The position numbers and the translations under genes were made by a program. A DNA stretch of 64,000 bases from Citrobacter amalonaticus (lineage in GTDB: Bacteria > Pseudomonadota > Gammaproteobacteria > Enterobacterales > Enterobacteriaceae): positions 1-64,000 of the forward strand of contig NZ_JAGTXM010000008.1 in NCBI RefSeq assembly GCF_018252635.1, in the 5' to 3' direction. Below the pieces are notes generated by a model. That model made no database searches. It was not told the DNA's origin and saw nothing but the letters and a program-made list of their open reading frames with translations. Positions 8,534 through 16,448 of the stretch are shown here, in pieces (position 1 is the stretch's first letter; each line of letters begins with the position of its first letter).

Positions 8534-10078
8534 ATGGCCGAATCACAACCTCTGTCAGCAGCCCCGGAAGGGGCTGAATATCTGCGTGCGGTGCTCCGCG
8601 CGCCGGTATACGAAGCGGCGCAAGTGACGCCGCTACAAAAAATGGACAAACTCTCATCGCGTCTTGATAACGTGATCCTCGTGAAGCGCGAAGACCGACA
8701 GCCGGTTCACAGTTTCAAGCTTCGTGGTGCTTACGCGATGATGGCAGGGCTGACCGAGGCACAAAAAGCCCACGGGGTTATCACCGCGTCTGCGGGCAAC
8801 CACGCCCAGGGCGTGGCGTTCTCTTCTGCTCGTCTGGGCGTGAAGGCACTGATCGTGATGCCTGTTGCGACGGCGGATATCAAAGTCGATGCTGTTCGAG
8901 GCTTTGGCGGCGAAGTGCTGCTGCATGGCGCAAACTTTGATGAAGCAAAAGCGAAAGCGATTGAACTGTCGCAGCAGCAGGGTTTTACCTGGGTTCCACC
9001 GTTCGATCACCCAATGGTGATCGCCGGTCAGGGGACGCTGGCGCTGGAATTGCTCCAACAGGATGCCCATCTCGATCGTGTGTTTGTACCGGTCGGCGGC
9101 GGCGGTCTGGCGGCAGGCGTCGCGGTACTGATCAAACAGCTGATGCCGCAAATCAAAGTCATTGCGGTGGAAGCAGAAGACTCCGCCTGTCTGAAAGCGG
9201 CGCTGGAGGCGGGTCATCCGGTCGATCTCCCGCGCGTCGGTTTGTTCGCGGAAGGCGTGGCGGTGAAGCGCATTGGCGATGAAACCTTCCGTCTATGCCA
9301 GGAATATCTCGACGACATCATCACCGTGGATAGCGATGCGATATGTGCGGCGATGAAGGACCTGTTCGAGGATGTGCGCGCCGTGGCGGAACCTTCCGGT
9401 GCGCTGGCGCTGGCGGGAATGAAAAAGTACGTCGCCCAGCACAACATCCGCGGTGAACGTCTGGCGCATATTCTTTCCGGTGCGAACGTCAATTTCCACG
9501 GCCTGCGCTATGTTTCTGAGCGTTGTGAACTGGGCGAACAGCGCGAAGCGCTGCTGGCCGTGACCATTCCGGAAGAAAAAGGCAGCTTCCTGAAGTTTTG
9601 CCAGTTGCTGGGTGGTCGCTCGGTCACTGAATTTAACTATCGCTTTGCCGATGATAAGAATGCCTGCATTTTCGTCGGTGTCCGGCTGAGCAGGGGGATG
9701 GAAGAACGCACCGAGATCCTGAATCTGTTGCGCGACGGTGGCTACAGCGTGGTCGATCTCTCTGACGACGAAATGGCGAAGCTGCACGTGCGCTACATGG
9801 TTGGCGGACGTCCGTCGAAACCGCTACAGGAGCGTTTATTCAGCTTCGAGTTTCCGGAATCACCCGGCGCGCTGCTCAAGTTTTTGCATACGCTGGGGAC
9901 CCACTGGAATATCTCGTTGTTCCATTACCGCAGCCACGGCACGGACTATGGCCGCGTGCTTGCCGCGTTTGAACTGGGCGATCACGAACCCGATTTCGAA
10001 ACGCGACTGCAAGAACTGGGCTATGAGTGTCACGACGAAACGCATAACCCGGCATTTCGCTTTTTCCTCGCGGGTTAA
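8534..10078 (+). CDS. ilvA: biosynthetic threonine deaminase
   Basis: A 514-residue PLP enzyme that deaminates threonine to 2-ketobutyrate, the committed step to isoleucine. The N-terminal catalytic domain has the PLP lysine in HSFKLRGAY (about residue 62) and the glycine loop GGGGLAAG; two C-terminal ACT-like domains bind isoleucine and valine. Tandem ATGs occur at 8531 and 8534; the second gives the E. coli terminus and the better spacing from GGGAGG. It is the last gene of ilvGMEDA. Confidence 0.96.
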   Translation: MAESQPLSAAPEGAEYLRAVLRAPVYEAAQVTPLQKMDKLSSRLDNVILVKREDRQPVHSFKLRGAYAMMAGLTEAQKAHGVITASAGNHAQGVAFSSARLGVKALIVMPVATADIKVDAVRGFGGEVLLHGANFDEAKAKAIELSQQQGFTWVPPFDHPMVIAGQGTLALELLQQDAHLDRVFVPVGGGGLAAGVAVLIKQLMPQIKVIAVEAEDSACLKAALEAGHPVDLPRVGLFAEGVAVKRIGDETFRLCQEYLDDIITVDSDAICAAMKDLFEDVRAVAEPSGALALAGMKKYVAQHNIRGERLAHILSGANVNFHGLRYVSERCELGEQREALLAVTIPEEKGSFLKFCQLLGGRSVTEFNYRFADDKNACIFVGVRLSRGMEERTEILNLLRDGGYSVVDLSDDEMAKLHVRYMVGGRPSKPLQERLFSFEFPESPGALLKFLHTLGTHWNISLFHYRSHGTDYGRVLAAFELGDHEPDFETRLQELGYECHDETHNPAFRFFLAG

Positions 10079-10092
10079 GCGTGCTGGCATGA

Positions 10093-10122
10093 CCGGATGG
10101 CGCTGGGCTTTGCGCTATCCGG
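10093..10122. repeat. REP element after ilvA
   Basis: One palindromic unit of the form CCGGATGGCG...TATCCGG lies 14 bases after the ilvA stop. It is the standard enterobacterial REP head-and-tail hairpin and may stabilise the 3' end of the ilv message. Confidence 0.75.
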
Positions 10123-10146
10123 CAATTATTTTCAGAGGCAAGCAAG

Positions 10147-10848
10147 ATGGCTGGACGCTTTCAGGGATTTGCGCAGGAAGGGCTGACGTTTCTTCAGCAG
10201 GTAAAAATTGAAAATGATAAAACGTGGTTCGAGGAGCACCGTTTTATTTACGATCGCAGCATACTCACGCCGTTCCGGGCGCTGGTGGATGACTTAGCGC
10301 CGGTGATGCTGGAGATCGATCCTCAGCTTGAGACACGTTCTGCCATCGGCAAAACGCTATCTCGCATTCACCGCGATACCCGCTTTTCCCACGACAAATC
10401 GCTTTATCGCAGCCGGATGTGGCTGACTTTCAAACGTTCAGCCAAAAACTGGACCGATGCGCCCGCGTATTTTTTTGAGATAAGCCCCGATACGTTGCGC
10501 TATGGACTGGGTTACTACAGCGCCAGCAAGCCGACGATGGATCTGTTTCGTCATACGCTAAAACAGCGCCCCACCCAGTTTCTCGAGGTGGCTGACTGTT
10601 GTCGGCCGCCGTTTGAACTGGTGGGAGAGCGCTATAAGCGACTGCTGGTAAAGGAACTTGATCCAACGATTTCCGACTGGTATCACCGTAAATCTTTTGC
10701 CGCAATGGCAACGGATACCGACGTGGAAAAACTCTTTCATGCCGATCTGGTAACGTTGCTGGCCGACGGTTTCCGCCAGCTGGAACCGCTGTACCAGTGG
10801 CTCATGCAGGTGGAAACGCTGAAGCAAATTGATCCGGCGGATCTGTAA
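10147..10848 (+). CDS. DUF2461 (TIGR02453) family protein, function unknown
   Basis: A 233-residue protein with features of the DUF2461 family: NDKTWF near residues 23-28 and SRIHRDTRFSHDK near 72-84, followed by an aromatic-rich middle. No signal peptide or membrane segment is seen, so it is probably cytoplasmic. Biochemical function in this family is unknown to me. It lies in the ilv direction 68 bases behind ilvA, after a REP, and ends three bases from the convergent ilvY. K-12 has no gene here, so this is an accessory insertion between two conserved neighbours. Family call is fairly secure; role is not. Confidence 0.8.
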   Translation: MAGRFQGFAQEGLTFLQQVKIENDKTWFEEHRFIYDRSILTPFRALVDDLAPVMLEIDPQLETRSAIGKTLSRIHRDTRFSHDKSLYRSRMWLTFKRSAKNWTDAPAYFFEISPDTLRYGLGYYSASKPTMDLFRHTLKQRPTQFLEVADCCRPPFELVGERYKRLLVKELDPTISDWYHRKSFAAMATDTDVEKLFHADLVTLLADGFRQLEPLYQWLMQVETLKQIDPADL

Positions 10849-10851
10849 CGG

Positions 10852-11760
10852 TTACCGTCCTTCGTCGATTTTCCTTTCGAGGACAATTTTCCAGAACGCG
10901 TCGATGAGCGGCTCATGCAGCCGCTTTTTCGGTGCACAGACGCCCAGTTCGAACGGGGTTTTCTCGTCGCTGCGTTCCAGAATCATCACGCGATTGCGCA
11001 CTGGTTCGGGGCTGTTTTCCAGCACCACTTCGGGCAGTAGCGCCACGCCACAGCCGAGCGCCACCATCGACACCATTGCTTCATGCCCGCCAACGGTGGC
11101 ATAAATCTGCGGGTTGCTGATTTTATGACGACGAAACCACAGCTCAATGCGACGTCGCACGGGGCCCTGATCGGCCATGATGAAGGGCACCGTAGACCAG
11201 TCGGGTTTCGCCACCGAAACCTGATTGCGGACCGGGCAGGGCAGCGCCGGAGCAATGAGCACCACCGCGAGATTCTCCAGCATCGAAAACGCCACCGCGC
11301 CGGGCAATGTCTCCGGTTTTCCGGCAATCGCCAGATCCGCTTCGCCGGTTACTACCTTTTCCATGGCATCGGCGGCGTCGCCGGTGGTGAGTTTAATTTC
11401 TACCGAAGGATGCTCAGCACGAAAGCGATCGAGGATGGGGGGCAGATGACTATAGGCGGCGGTCACCGAGCAGAAAATATGCAGCTCTCCCGATAGTGAC
11501 GGGCCTTGCTGATCGAGAGTGTGGCGCAGTTGCTGATACTGCAATAGCGTCTGTTGAGCAAACGTTCGTAGCTCTTCACCCGCTTCGGTCAGCGTAACCG
11601 TGCGGTTATCGCGGACAAACAGCGGCTGTCCAAGGTCTTCCTCAAGGCGCTGGATCTGCCGGGAGAGCGTGGAAGGGCTGACGTGCATCGCTCGCGCGCT
11701 GCGGCCAAAGTGGCGGCTTTCTGCCAGATGCAGGAACATTTTCAGATCGCGTAAATCCAC
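10852..11760 (-). CDS. ilvY: LysR-family activator of ilvC
   Basis: A 302-residue LysR regulator with an N-terminal helix-turn-helix (HFGRSARAMHVSPSTLSRQI). It closely matches E. coli IlvY (297 aa) but has a slightly different C-terminus (VLERKIDEGR). IlvY binds two operators between ilvY and ilvC and activates ilvC when the inducers acetolactate or acetohydroxybutyrate are bound, while repressing itself. Confidence 0.96.
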   Translation of the reverse strand: MDLRDLKMFLHLAESRHFGRSARAMHVSPSTLSRQIQRLEEDLGQPLFVRDNRTVTLTEAGEELRTFAQQTLLQYQQLRHTLDQQGPSLSGELHIFCSVTAAYSHLPPILDRFRAEHPSVEIKLTTGDAADAMEKVVTGEADLAIAGKPETLPGAVAFSMLENLAVVLIAPALPCPVRNQVSVAKPDWSTVPFIMADQGPVRRRIELWFRRHKISNPQIYATVGGHEAMVSMVALGCGVALLPEVVLENSPEPVRNRVMILERSDEKTPFELGVCAPKKRLHEPLIDAFWKIVLERKIDEGR

Positions 11761-11919
11761 CAGCGAACCTCTCCATTTTTACGTTGCAGAAATTGCAATG
11801 TGATGTTGTGAATATATCAATTTCCGCAATAAATTTCCTGTCATATAGTGGGTTCATTCTCGCAAAAGCGAACCGAGCCGAATAATAAGCACGACAACAC
11901 AACATCACGAGGAATCACC
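11761..11919 (+). promoter_or_regulatory. ilvY-ilvC divergent control region
   Basis: The dyad TTGCAGAAATTGCAA at 11784-11798 and a related sequence ATCAATTTCCGCAATAA at 11816-11832 correspond in position to IlvY operators O1 and O2. A likely ilvC -10 is TATAGT at 11844-11849; the base 17 upstream is a poor -35 (TTTCCG), as expected for an activator-dependent promoter. ACGAGGA at 11907 is the ilvC ribosome-binding site. Confidence 0.7.
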
Positions 11920-13395
11920 ATGGCTAACTACTTCAATACACTGAATTTGCGCCAGCAGCTGGCGCAACTGGGTAAATGTCGCTTTATGGGCCGCGACGAA
12001 TTTGCCGATGGCGCGAGCTACCTTCAGGGTAAGAAAGTGGTCATCGTCGGTTGTGGCGCGCAGGGGCTGAACCAGGGCCTGAACATGCGTGATTCCGGTC
12101 TGGATATCTCCTACGCGCTGCGTAAAGAAGCGATTGCTGAGAAGCGTGCATCCTGGCGTAAAGCAACGGAAAATGGCTTCAACGTTGGCACGTATGAAGA
12201 GCTGATCCCGCAGGCGGACCTGGTGGTGAACCTGACGCCAGACAAACAGCACTCCGACGTGGTGCGTTCCGTACAACCGCTGATGAAAGACGGCGCGGCA
12301 CTGGGTTACTCTCATGGCTTCAACATCGTTGAGGTGGGCGAGCAGATCCGTAAAGACATCACTGTGGTGATGGTGGCGCCGAAGTGTCCGGGTACCGAAG
12401 TGCGTGAAGAGTACAAACGTGGTTTCGGTGTGCCGACGCTGATCGCAGTCCATCCGGAAAACGATCCGAAAGGCGAAGGCATGGCGATTGCTAAAGCCTG
12501 GGCTGCAGCGACCGGTGGCCACCGTGCGGGCGTGCTGGAATCTTCCTTTGTTGCGGAAGTGAAATCTGACCTGATGGGCGAGCAGACCATTCTCTGCGGT
12601 ATGCTGCAGGCGGGTTCTCTGCTGTGCTTCGACAAGCTGGTGGAAGAGGGTACCGATCCGGCGTATGCCGAGAAACTGATTCAGTTCGGTTGGGAAACCA
12701 TCACCGAAGCGCTGAAGCAGGGCGGTATCACCCTGATGATGGATCGCCTGTCTAACCCGGCGAAACTGCGCGCTTATGCGCTGTCAGAACAATTGAAAGA
12801 GATTATGGCGCCGCTGTTCCAGAAACACATGGACGACATTATCTCCGGCGAGTTCTCCTCCGGCATGATGGCGGACTGGGCGAACGACGATAAGAAACTG
12901 CTGACCTGGCGTGAAGAGACCGGCAAAACCGCGTTCGAAACCGCGCCGCAGTATGAAGGCAAAATCAGCGAGCAGGAGTATTTCGATAAAGGCGTACTGA
13001 TGATCGCGATGGTAAAAGCGGGCGTTGAGCTGGCGTTTGAAACCATGGTGGATTCCGGCATCATCGAAGAATCCGCATACTATGAATCACTGCACGAGCT
13101 GCCGCTGATTGCGAACACCATCGCGCGTAAGCGTCTGTACGAAATGAACGTGGTCATTTCTGATACCGCAGAATACGGTAACTACCTGTTCTCTTACGCT
13201 TGCGTACCGCTGCTGAAAGAGTTCATGACCACGCTGCAAACCGGCGACCTGGGTAAAGCGATCGCTGAAGGCGCCGTCGATAACGCCCAACTGCGTGATG
13301 TGAACGAAGCGATCCGCAGCCACGCTATCGAGCAGGTTGGTAAGAAACTGCGTGGCTATATGACGGATATGAAACGCATTGCTGTTGCGGGTTAA
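11920..13395 (+). CDS. ilvC: ketol-acid reductoisomerase
   Basis: A 491-residue class II enzyme that isomerises and reduces acetolactate and acetohydroxybutyrate with NADPH. The NADPH loop [12 protein letters not shown] is near residues 45-56, and the duplicated knotted domain of the long class II form is present. The start [10 protein letters not shown] at 11920 is preferred over an in-frame upstream ATG because of the ACGAGGA site. It is transcribed alone under IlvY control. Confidence 0.97.
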   Translation: MANYFNTLNLRQQLAQLGKCRFMGRDEFADGASYLQGKKVVIVGCGAQGLNQGLNMRDSGLDISYALRKEAIAEKRASWRKATENGFNVGTYEELIPQADLVVNLTPDKQHSDVVRSVQPLMKDGAALGYSHGFNIVEVGEQIRKDITVVMVAPKCPGTEVREEYKRGFGVPTLIAVHPENDPKGEGMAIAKAWAAATGGHRAGVLESSFVAEVKSDLMGEQTILCGMLQAGSLLCFDKLVEEGTDPAYAEKLIQFGWETITEALKQGGITLMMDRLSNPAKLRAYALSEQLKEIMAPLFQKHMDDIISGEFSSGMMADWANDDKKLLTWREETGKTAFETAPQYEGKISEQEYFDKGVLMIAMVKAGVELAFETMVDSGIIEESAYYESLHELPLIANTIARKRLYEMNVVISDTAEYGNYLFSYACVPLLKEFMTTLQTGDLGKAIAEGAVDNAQLRDVNEAIRSHAIEQVGKKLRGYMTDMKRIAVAG

Positions 13396-13410
13396 GGTCT
13401 GACAAGAATT

Positions 13411-13474
13411 GCCGGATGGCGCTACGCTTATCCGGCCTACGAAACGGTCAATTTTTTGTACGCCGTCATCCGGC
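13411..13474. repeat. BIME-like REP pair after ilvC
   Basis: A complete REP unit (GCCGGATGGCGCTACGC...) is followed after 20 bases by a second degenerate one in opposite orientation (GCCGTCATCCGGC). Both lie between the ilvC stop and the shared terminator. Confidence 0.75.
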
Positions 13475-13477
13475 AAA

Positions 13478-13509
13478 AAAAGCCCAGAGTCTACACCCTC
13501 TGGGCTTTT
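13478..13509. terminator. bidirectional terminator between ilvC and ppiC
   Basis: A 12-bp perfect inverted repeat, AAAAGCCCAGAG with its complement, has an eight-base loop and A/T ends in both directions. It serves the convergent ilvC and ppiC. Confidence 0.9.
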
Positions 13510-13511
13510 GC

Positions 13512-13829
<318 letters not shown>

Positions 13830-13986
13830 TTATCATTCCTCTGGGCGTCAGACATATACTCTTTGCCAGCGAAGGACAGATGTCTCATCGGGTGTATTGA
13901 ATCGGGAGATAGACAGCAATTTCGTCGGGTGTATTCCTGAGAGGCGGGACAACGGTCCTGTCTTTCCGTCAGGGGAGAGAGATAAC

Positions 13987-14688
13987 ATGGACACAATGAA
14001 AAAAGCAGATTTTTCAGGCGACTGGCTTATCGGGTTAACTCAGGTTGTACATGACCCTCTGTTGTATGAACTCCTCAAATACTGCCCGCTGGAGGTTATG
14101 CAGCGCTGGCGTTTTGAAGATATCCCGTGCGGCGCGTTGATTTGTCGTCAGGGTGAGGTCTGTCGACAGTTTTCACTGATTGTATCGGGTGAAGTGGATG
14201 TCTTTTACGAGGCTGAAGATGGTCGTCGTTATCGACAGGCGCATTACTGCAAAGGTGACATGCTGGGAGAGCTCGAGATATTTGAGTCGCGGCATTACAT
14301 CTGCTCGGTGGTAGCTGTGGGTAATGTCCAGCTGCTAAGTCTGTCGCAGGAACATTTTAGTCACTGGCTGGCTCTGGATAATCATTTCAACCAGCGAATG
14401 TTGCGCTTCTTCAGTCAGCAATATTATCAGCTGTCGAAAAAGGCCAGTAGCGACAATTTATATTCACTGCACCAGCGGGTATGCCAGGCATTATGGCAGC
14501 GATATCAACAAAATAAATCGACGTCTATTTTGCTGGATAAACAAAATCTGAGTCAGGAATTTGCAGCAACCACACGCAGTATTAACCGTATTCTGCACGA
14601 TCTTAAATCATTGAAAATTATTGATAGCGATGGGGATCGTATTGTTCTGCTGGCTCCTGAAAAACTGAAACAGGAGGCGGAAAGTTAA
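13987..14688 (+). CDS. Crp/Fnr-family transcription regulator (YeiL-like)
   Basis: A 233-residue regulator. Residues about 45-130 form the cyclic-nucleotide-binding-type beta-barrel (GEL at 94-96), a long dimer helix spans about 131-165, and a helix-turn-helix spans about 187-212 (LSQEFAATTRSINRILHDL). The barrel keeps the GEL glutamate but has Ile-Cys where CRP has the phosphate-binding Arg-Ser, so cAMP binding is unlikely. No FNR-type cysteine cluster is seen. GGGGAGAGAG precedes the ATG; the frame stays open further upstream but overlaps ppiC antisense. It heads a three-gene set with a nucleoside phosphorylase and a PnuC-type transporter, and probably controls it. Confidence 0.85.
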   Translation: MDTMKKADFSGDWLIGLTQVVHDPLLYELLKYCPLEVMQRWRFEDIPCGALICRQGEVCRQFSLIVSGEVDVFYEAEDGRRYRQAHYCKGDMLGELEIFESRHYICSVVAVGNVQLLSLSQEHFSHWLALDNHFNQRMLRFFSQQYYQLSKKASSDNLYSLHQRVCQALWQRYQQNKSTSILLDKQNLSQEFAATTRSINRILHDLKSLKIIDSDGDRIVLLAPEKLKQEAES

Positions 14689-14715
14689 ACGCCCTGGGGC
14701 GTAAGGAGACGAGAG

Positions 14716-15459
14716 ATGCAACCCCATATTCGATTAAGCAAAAGTATGACGAAGGCAAAATATGCACTATTGCCTGGCGATCCCGAACGGGTGGATCGGA
14801 TCGTCCGTTTCCTTGATAACCCCGAAATTCTGGAGCAAAACCGGGAGTTTCGCGCGGCGCGTGGTGAGTACAAGGGCGTTGAAATTCTGGTGCTATCGAC
14901 GGGAATAGGCGGGCCATCGACCGCTATCGCGGTTGAGGAGTTACGCCAGATTGGCATCGACACGCTGATCCGGATCGGAAGTTGCGGAGCATTGCAGGAT
15001 ACGCTGGCGCTGGGAGAGGTGATTATCGCCCACGGCGCGGTCGCGGATGATGGCACCAGTAAAACCTATGCGCCAGCCAGCTATCCGGCATGTGCGGATC
15101 CGCAACTCATGGCCACGCTGATGCAGTTGGCGTTGCAAATGAACATACCCGTCCGATGCGGACTGGTGCGCAGCCACGACAGTTTTTACACCGACCGCGA
15201 GGCTGAACTGGATGCCGAATGGTCCGCCCGCGGTATCCTTGGCGCAGATATGGAGACGGCCGCACTGATGGTGGTCGGTGCATTACGCGGGTTGCGTACA
15301 GCGTCGTTGCTCAATGTGGTTGTCGCCCATAACGGCTGTCTGGACAGCAGCATCAACAATTATGTGCAACAAGAAACGCTGTGTCAGCAGGGTGAAGTTC
15401 ATCAGATTTCCCTGGCGCTACAGGCCATTTACTTCGACAGTCAGCAAGGAGAGCAATGA
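14716..15459 (+). CDS. nucleoside phosphorylase, PNP/UDP family (uridine phosphorylase-like)
   Basis: A 247-residue member of the PNP_UDP_1 family, expected to cleave a nucleoside with phosphate to base and (deoxy)ribose-1-phosphate in the cytoplasm. Phosphate-binding motifs are GDPERV (21-26), STGIGGPS (61-68) and RIGSCGA (86-92); the ribose-binding motif is DMET (178-181). It is most like Udp, but FYTDREAELD (157-166) replaces the FYPGQERYD segment that holds the uracil-binding Gln and Arg in E. coli Udp. The base is therefore uncertain. The preceding site is GTAAGGAGACGAGAG, and its stop overlaps the transporter start. Confidence 0.88.
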   Translation: MQPHIRLSKSMTKAKYALLPGDPERVDRIVRFLDNPEILEQNREFRAARGEYKGVEILVLSTGIGGPSTAIAVEELRQIGIDTLIRIGSCGALQDTLALGEVIIAHGAVADDGTSKTYAPASYPACADPQLMATLMQLALQMNIPVRCGLVRSHDSFYTDREAELDAEWSARGILGADMETAALMVVGALRGLRTASLLNVVVAHNGCLDSSINNYVQQETLCQQGEVHQISLALQAIYFDSQQGEQ

Positions 15460-16187
15460 TGGACTTTTTCAGTATTAACAACGTCATGGTCAACATTCCT
15501 CTCGGAGAGGGTGGGTACGCACTCTCGTGGATAGAGGCTATCGGTACCGTTTTTGGTTTACTGTGTATCTGGTGCGCCAGCAGGGAAAAAATTATTAATT
15601 ACCTGTTCGGTCTGATTAACGTCACCCTGTTTGCCGCAATCTTTTTCCAGATCCAACTGTATGCCAGTTTGCTGCTTCAGGTGTTCTTCTTTGCAGCGAA
15701 TATCTACGGCTGGTATGCGTGGAGTCGCCAGAATGAAGAACAAGAGGCGGCGCTGAAGGTTCGCTGGCTTTCCCGGCAGCAAACGCTGGTGCTGGGCAGT
15801 GTCTGCATTGTCGCTATCCTGTTGATGACGCTATTTATTGACCCGGTATTTGCGACGCTCACCCGGATTATGATTGCGCTGTTGCACACCGTGGGGGTGT
15901 CAGTGGTAATGCCTGAATTACAGCCGGATGCTTTCCCGTTCTGGGATTCCACCATGCTGGTGTTGTCGATTGCCGCGATGGTGTTGATGACCCGCAAGTA
16001 TGTGGAAAACTGGCTGCTGTGGGTGCTCATTGATGTCATTAGCGTGGTGATTTATGCGGTTCAGGGTGTTTATGCCATGTCGCTAGAGTATGTCTTGCTG
16101 ACAGCCATTGCGGTAATGGGTTCTTACAGCTGGATTCTGAGCGCGAAACGTAACGGCTATACGCCACTCGCTGCCAGCGCATCCTGA
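15459..16187 (+). CDS. PnuC-family nicotinamide riboside/nucleoside transporter
   Basis: A 242-residue inner-membrane protein with about seven hydrophobic segments and the PnuC signature YASLLLQVFFFAANIYGWYAW near residues 67-87. It is close to E. coli PnuC along its length (LQPDAFPFWDS, RKYVENWLLWV), and E. coli carries pnuC at a separate nadA locus, so this is probably a second copy. Start 15459 matches the PnuC terminus and is six bases behind AAGGAGA; an ATG at 15456 is the alternative. PnuC proteins are facilitators that rely on intracellular trapping; cleavage by the neighbouring phosphorylase could play that part. Confidence 0.9.
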   Translation: MDFFSINNVMVNIPLGEGGYALSWIEAIGTVFGLLCIWCASREKIINYLFGLINVTLFAAIFFQIQLYASLLLQVFFFAANIYGWYAWSRQNEEQEAALKVRWLSRQQTLVLGSVCIVAILLMTLFIDPVFATLTRIMIALLHTVGVSVVMPELQPDAFPFWDSTMLVLSIAAMVLMTRKYVENWLLWVLIDVISVVIYAVQGVYAMSLEYVLLTAIAVMGSYSWILSAKRNGYTPLAASAS

Positions 16188-16198
16188 TTGATATTTTT

Positions 16199-16220
16199 CA
16201 GGCTGCCTGACAGGCAGCCT
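16199..16220. repeat. palindromic repeat, copy 1
   Basis: CAGGCTGCCTGACAGGCAGCCT: arms AGGCTGCC and GGCAGCCT around TGACA. It lies 12 bases after the PnuC-like gene and recurs exactly at 16361. It may be a terminator stem but has no T-run after it. Confidence 0.85.
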
Positions 16221-16230
16221 CAGACCGCTG

Positions 16231-16266
16231 ACAAAGAAGGATAAAACGTGGTTTTTCCTTCTTTGT
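16231..16266. repeat. long inverted repeat behind the PnuC-like gene
   Basis: Perfect 11-bp arms ACAAAGAAGGA and TCCTTCTTTGT are separated by 15 bases ending in five T before the right arm. It is not a REP or ERIC element. Confidence 0.8.
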
Positions 16267-16277
16267 GGTTATCAGCC

Positions 16278-16299
16278 GAAAATCAATACATTGATTTTC
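16278..16299. repeat. perfect 10-bp inverted repeat
   Basis: GAAAATCAAT and ATTGATTTTC are separated by two bases. The A+T-rich dyad looks more like a protein-binding site than a terminator. Confidence 0.75.
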
Positions 16300-16360
16300 C
16301 TGGTTTATAATTAGGTTATCTCTGCTTACCCGGTATCGGGATGAGGTTTGTCATCACTCT

Positions 16361-16382
16361 CAGGCTGCCTGACAGGCAGCCT
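16361..16382. repeat. palindromic repeat, copy 2
   Basis: This exact 22-base copy of the palindrome at 16199-16220 lies 162 bases away and 66 bases before rep. The pair brackets two further inverted repeats. Confidence 0.85.
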
Positions 16383-16448
16383 GTTACTCCCTTGGCCTCG
16401 CTTTCTGCTACAATTCGTCCCCCGTTCGAAGATTGAGCACTTTTCCCT

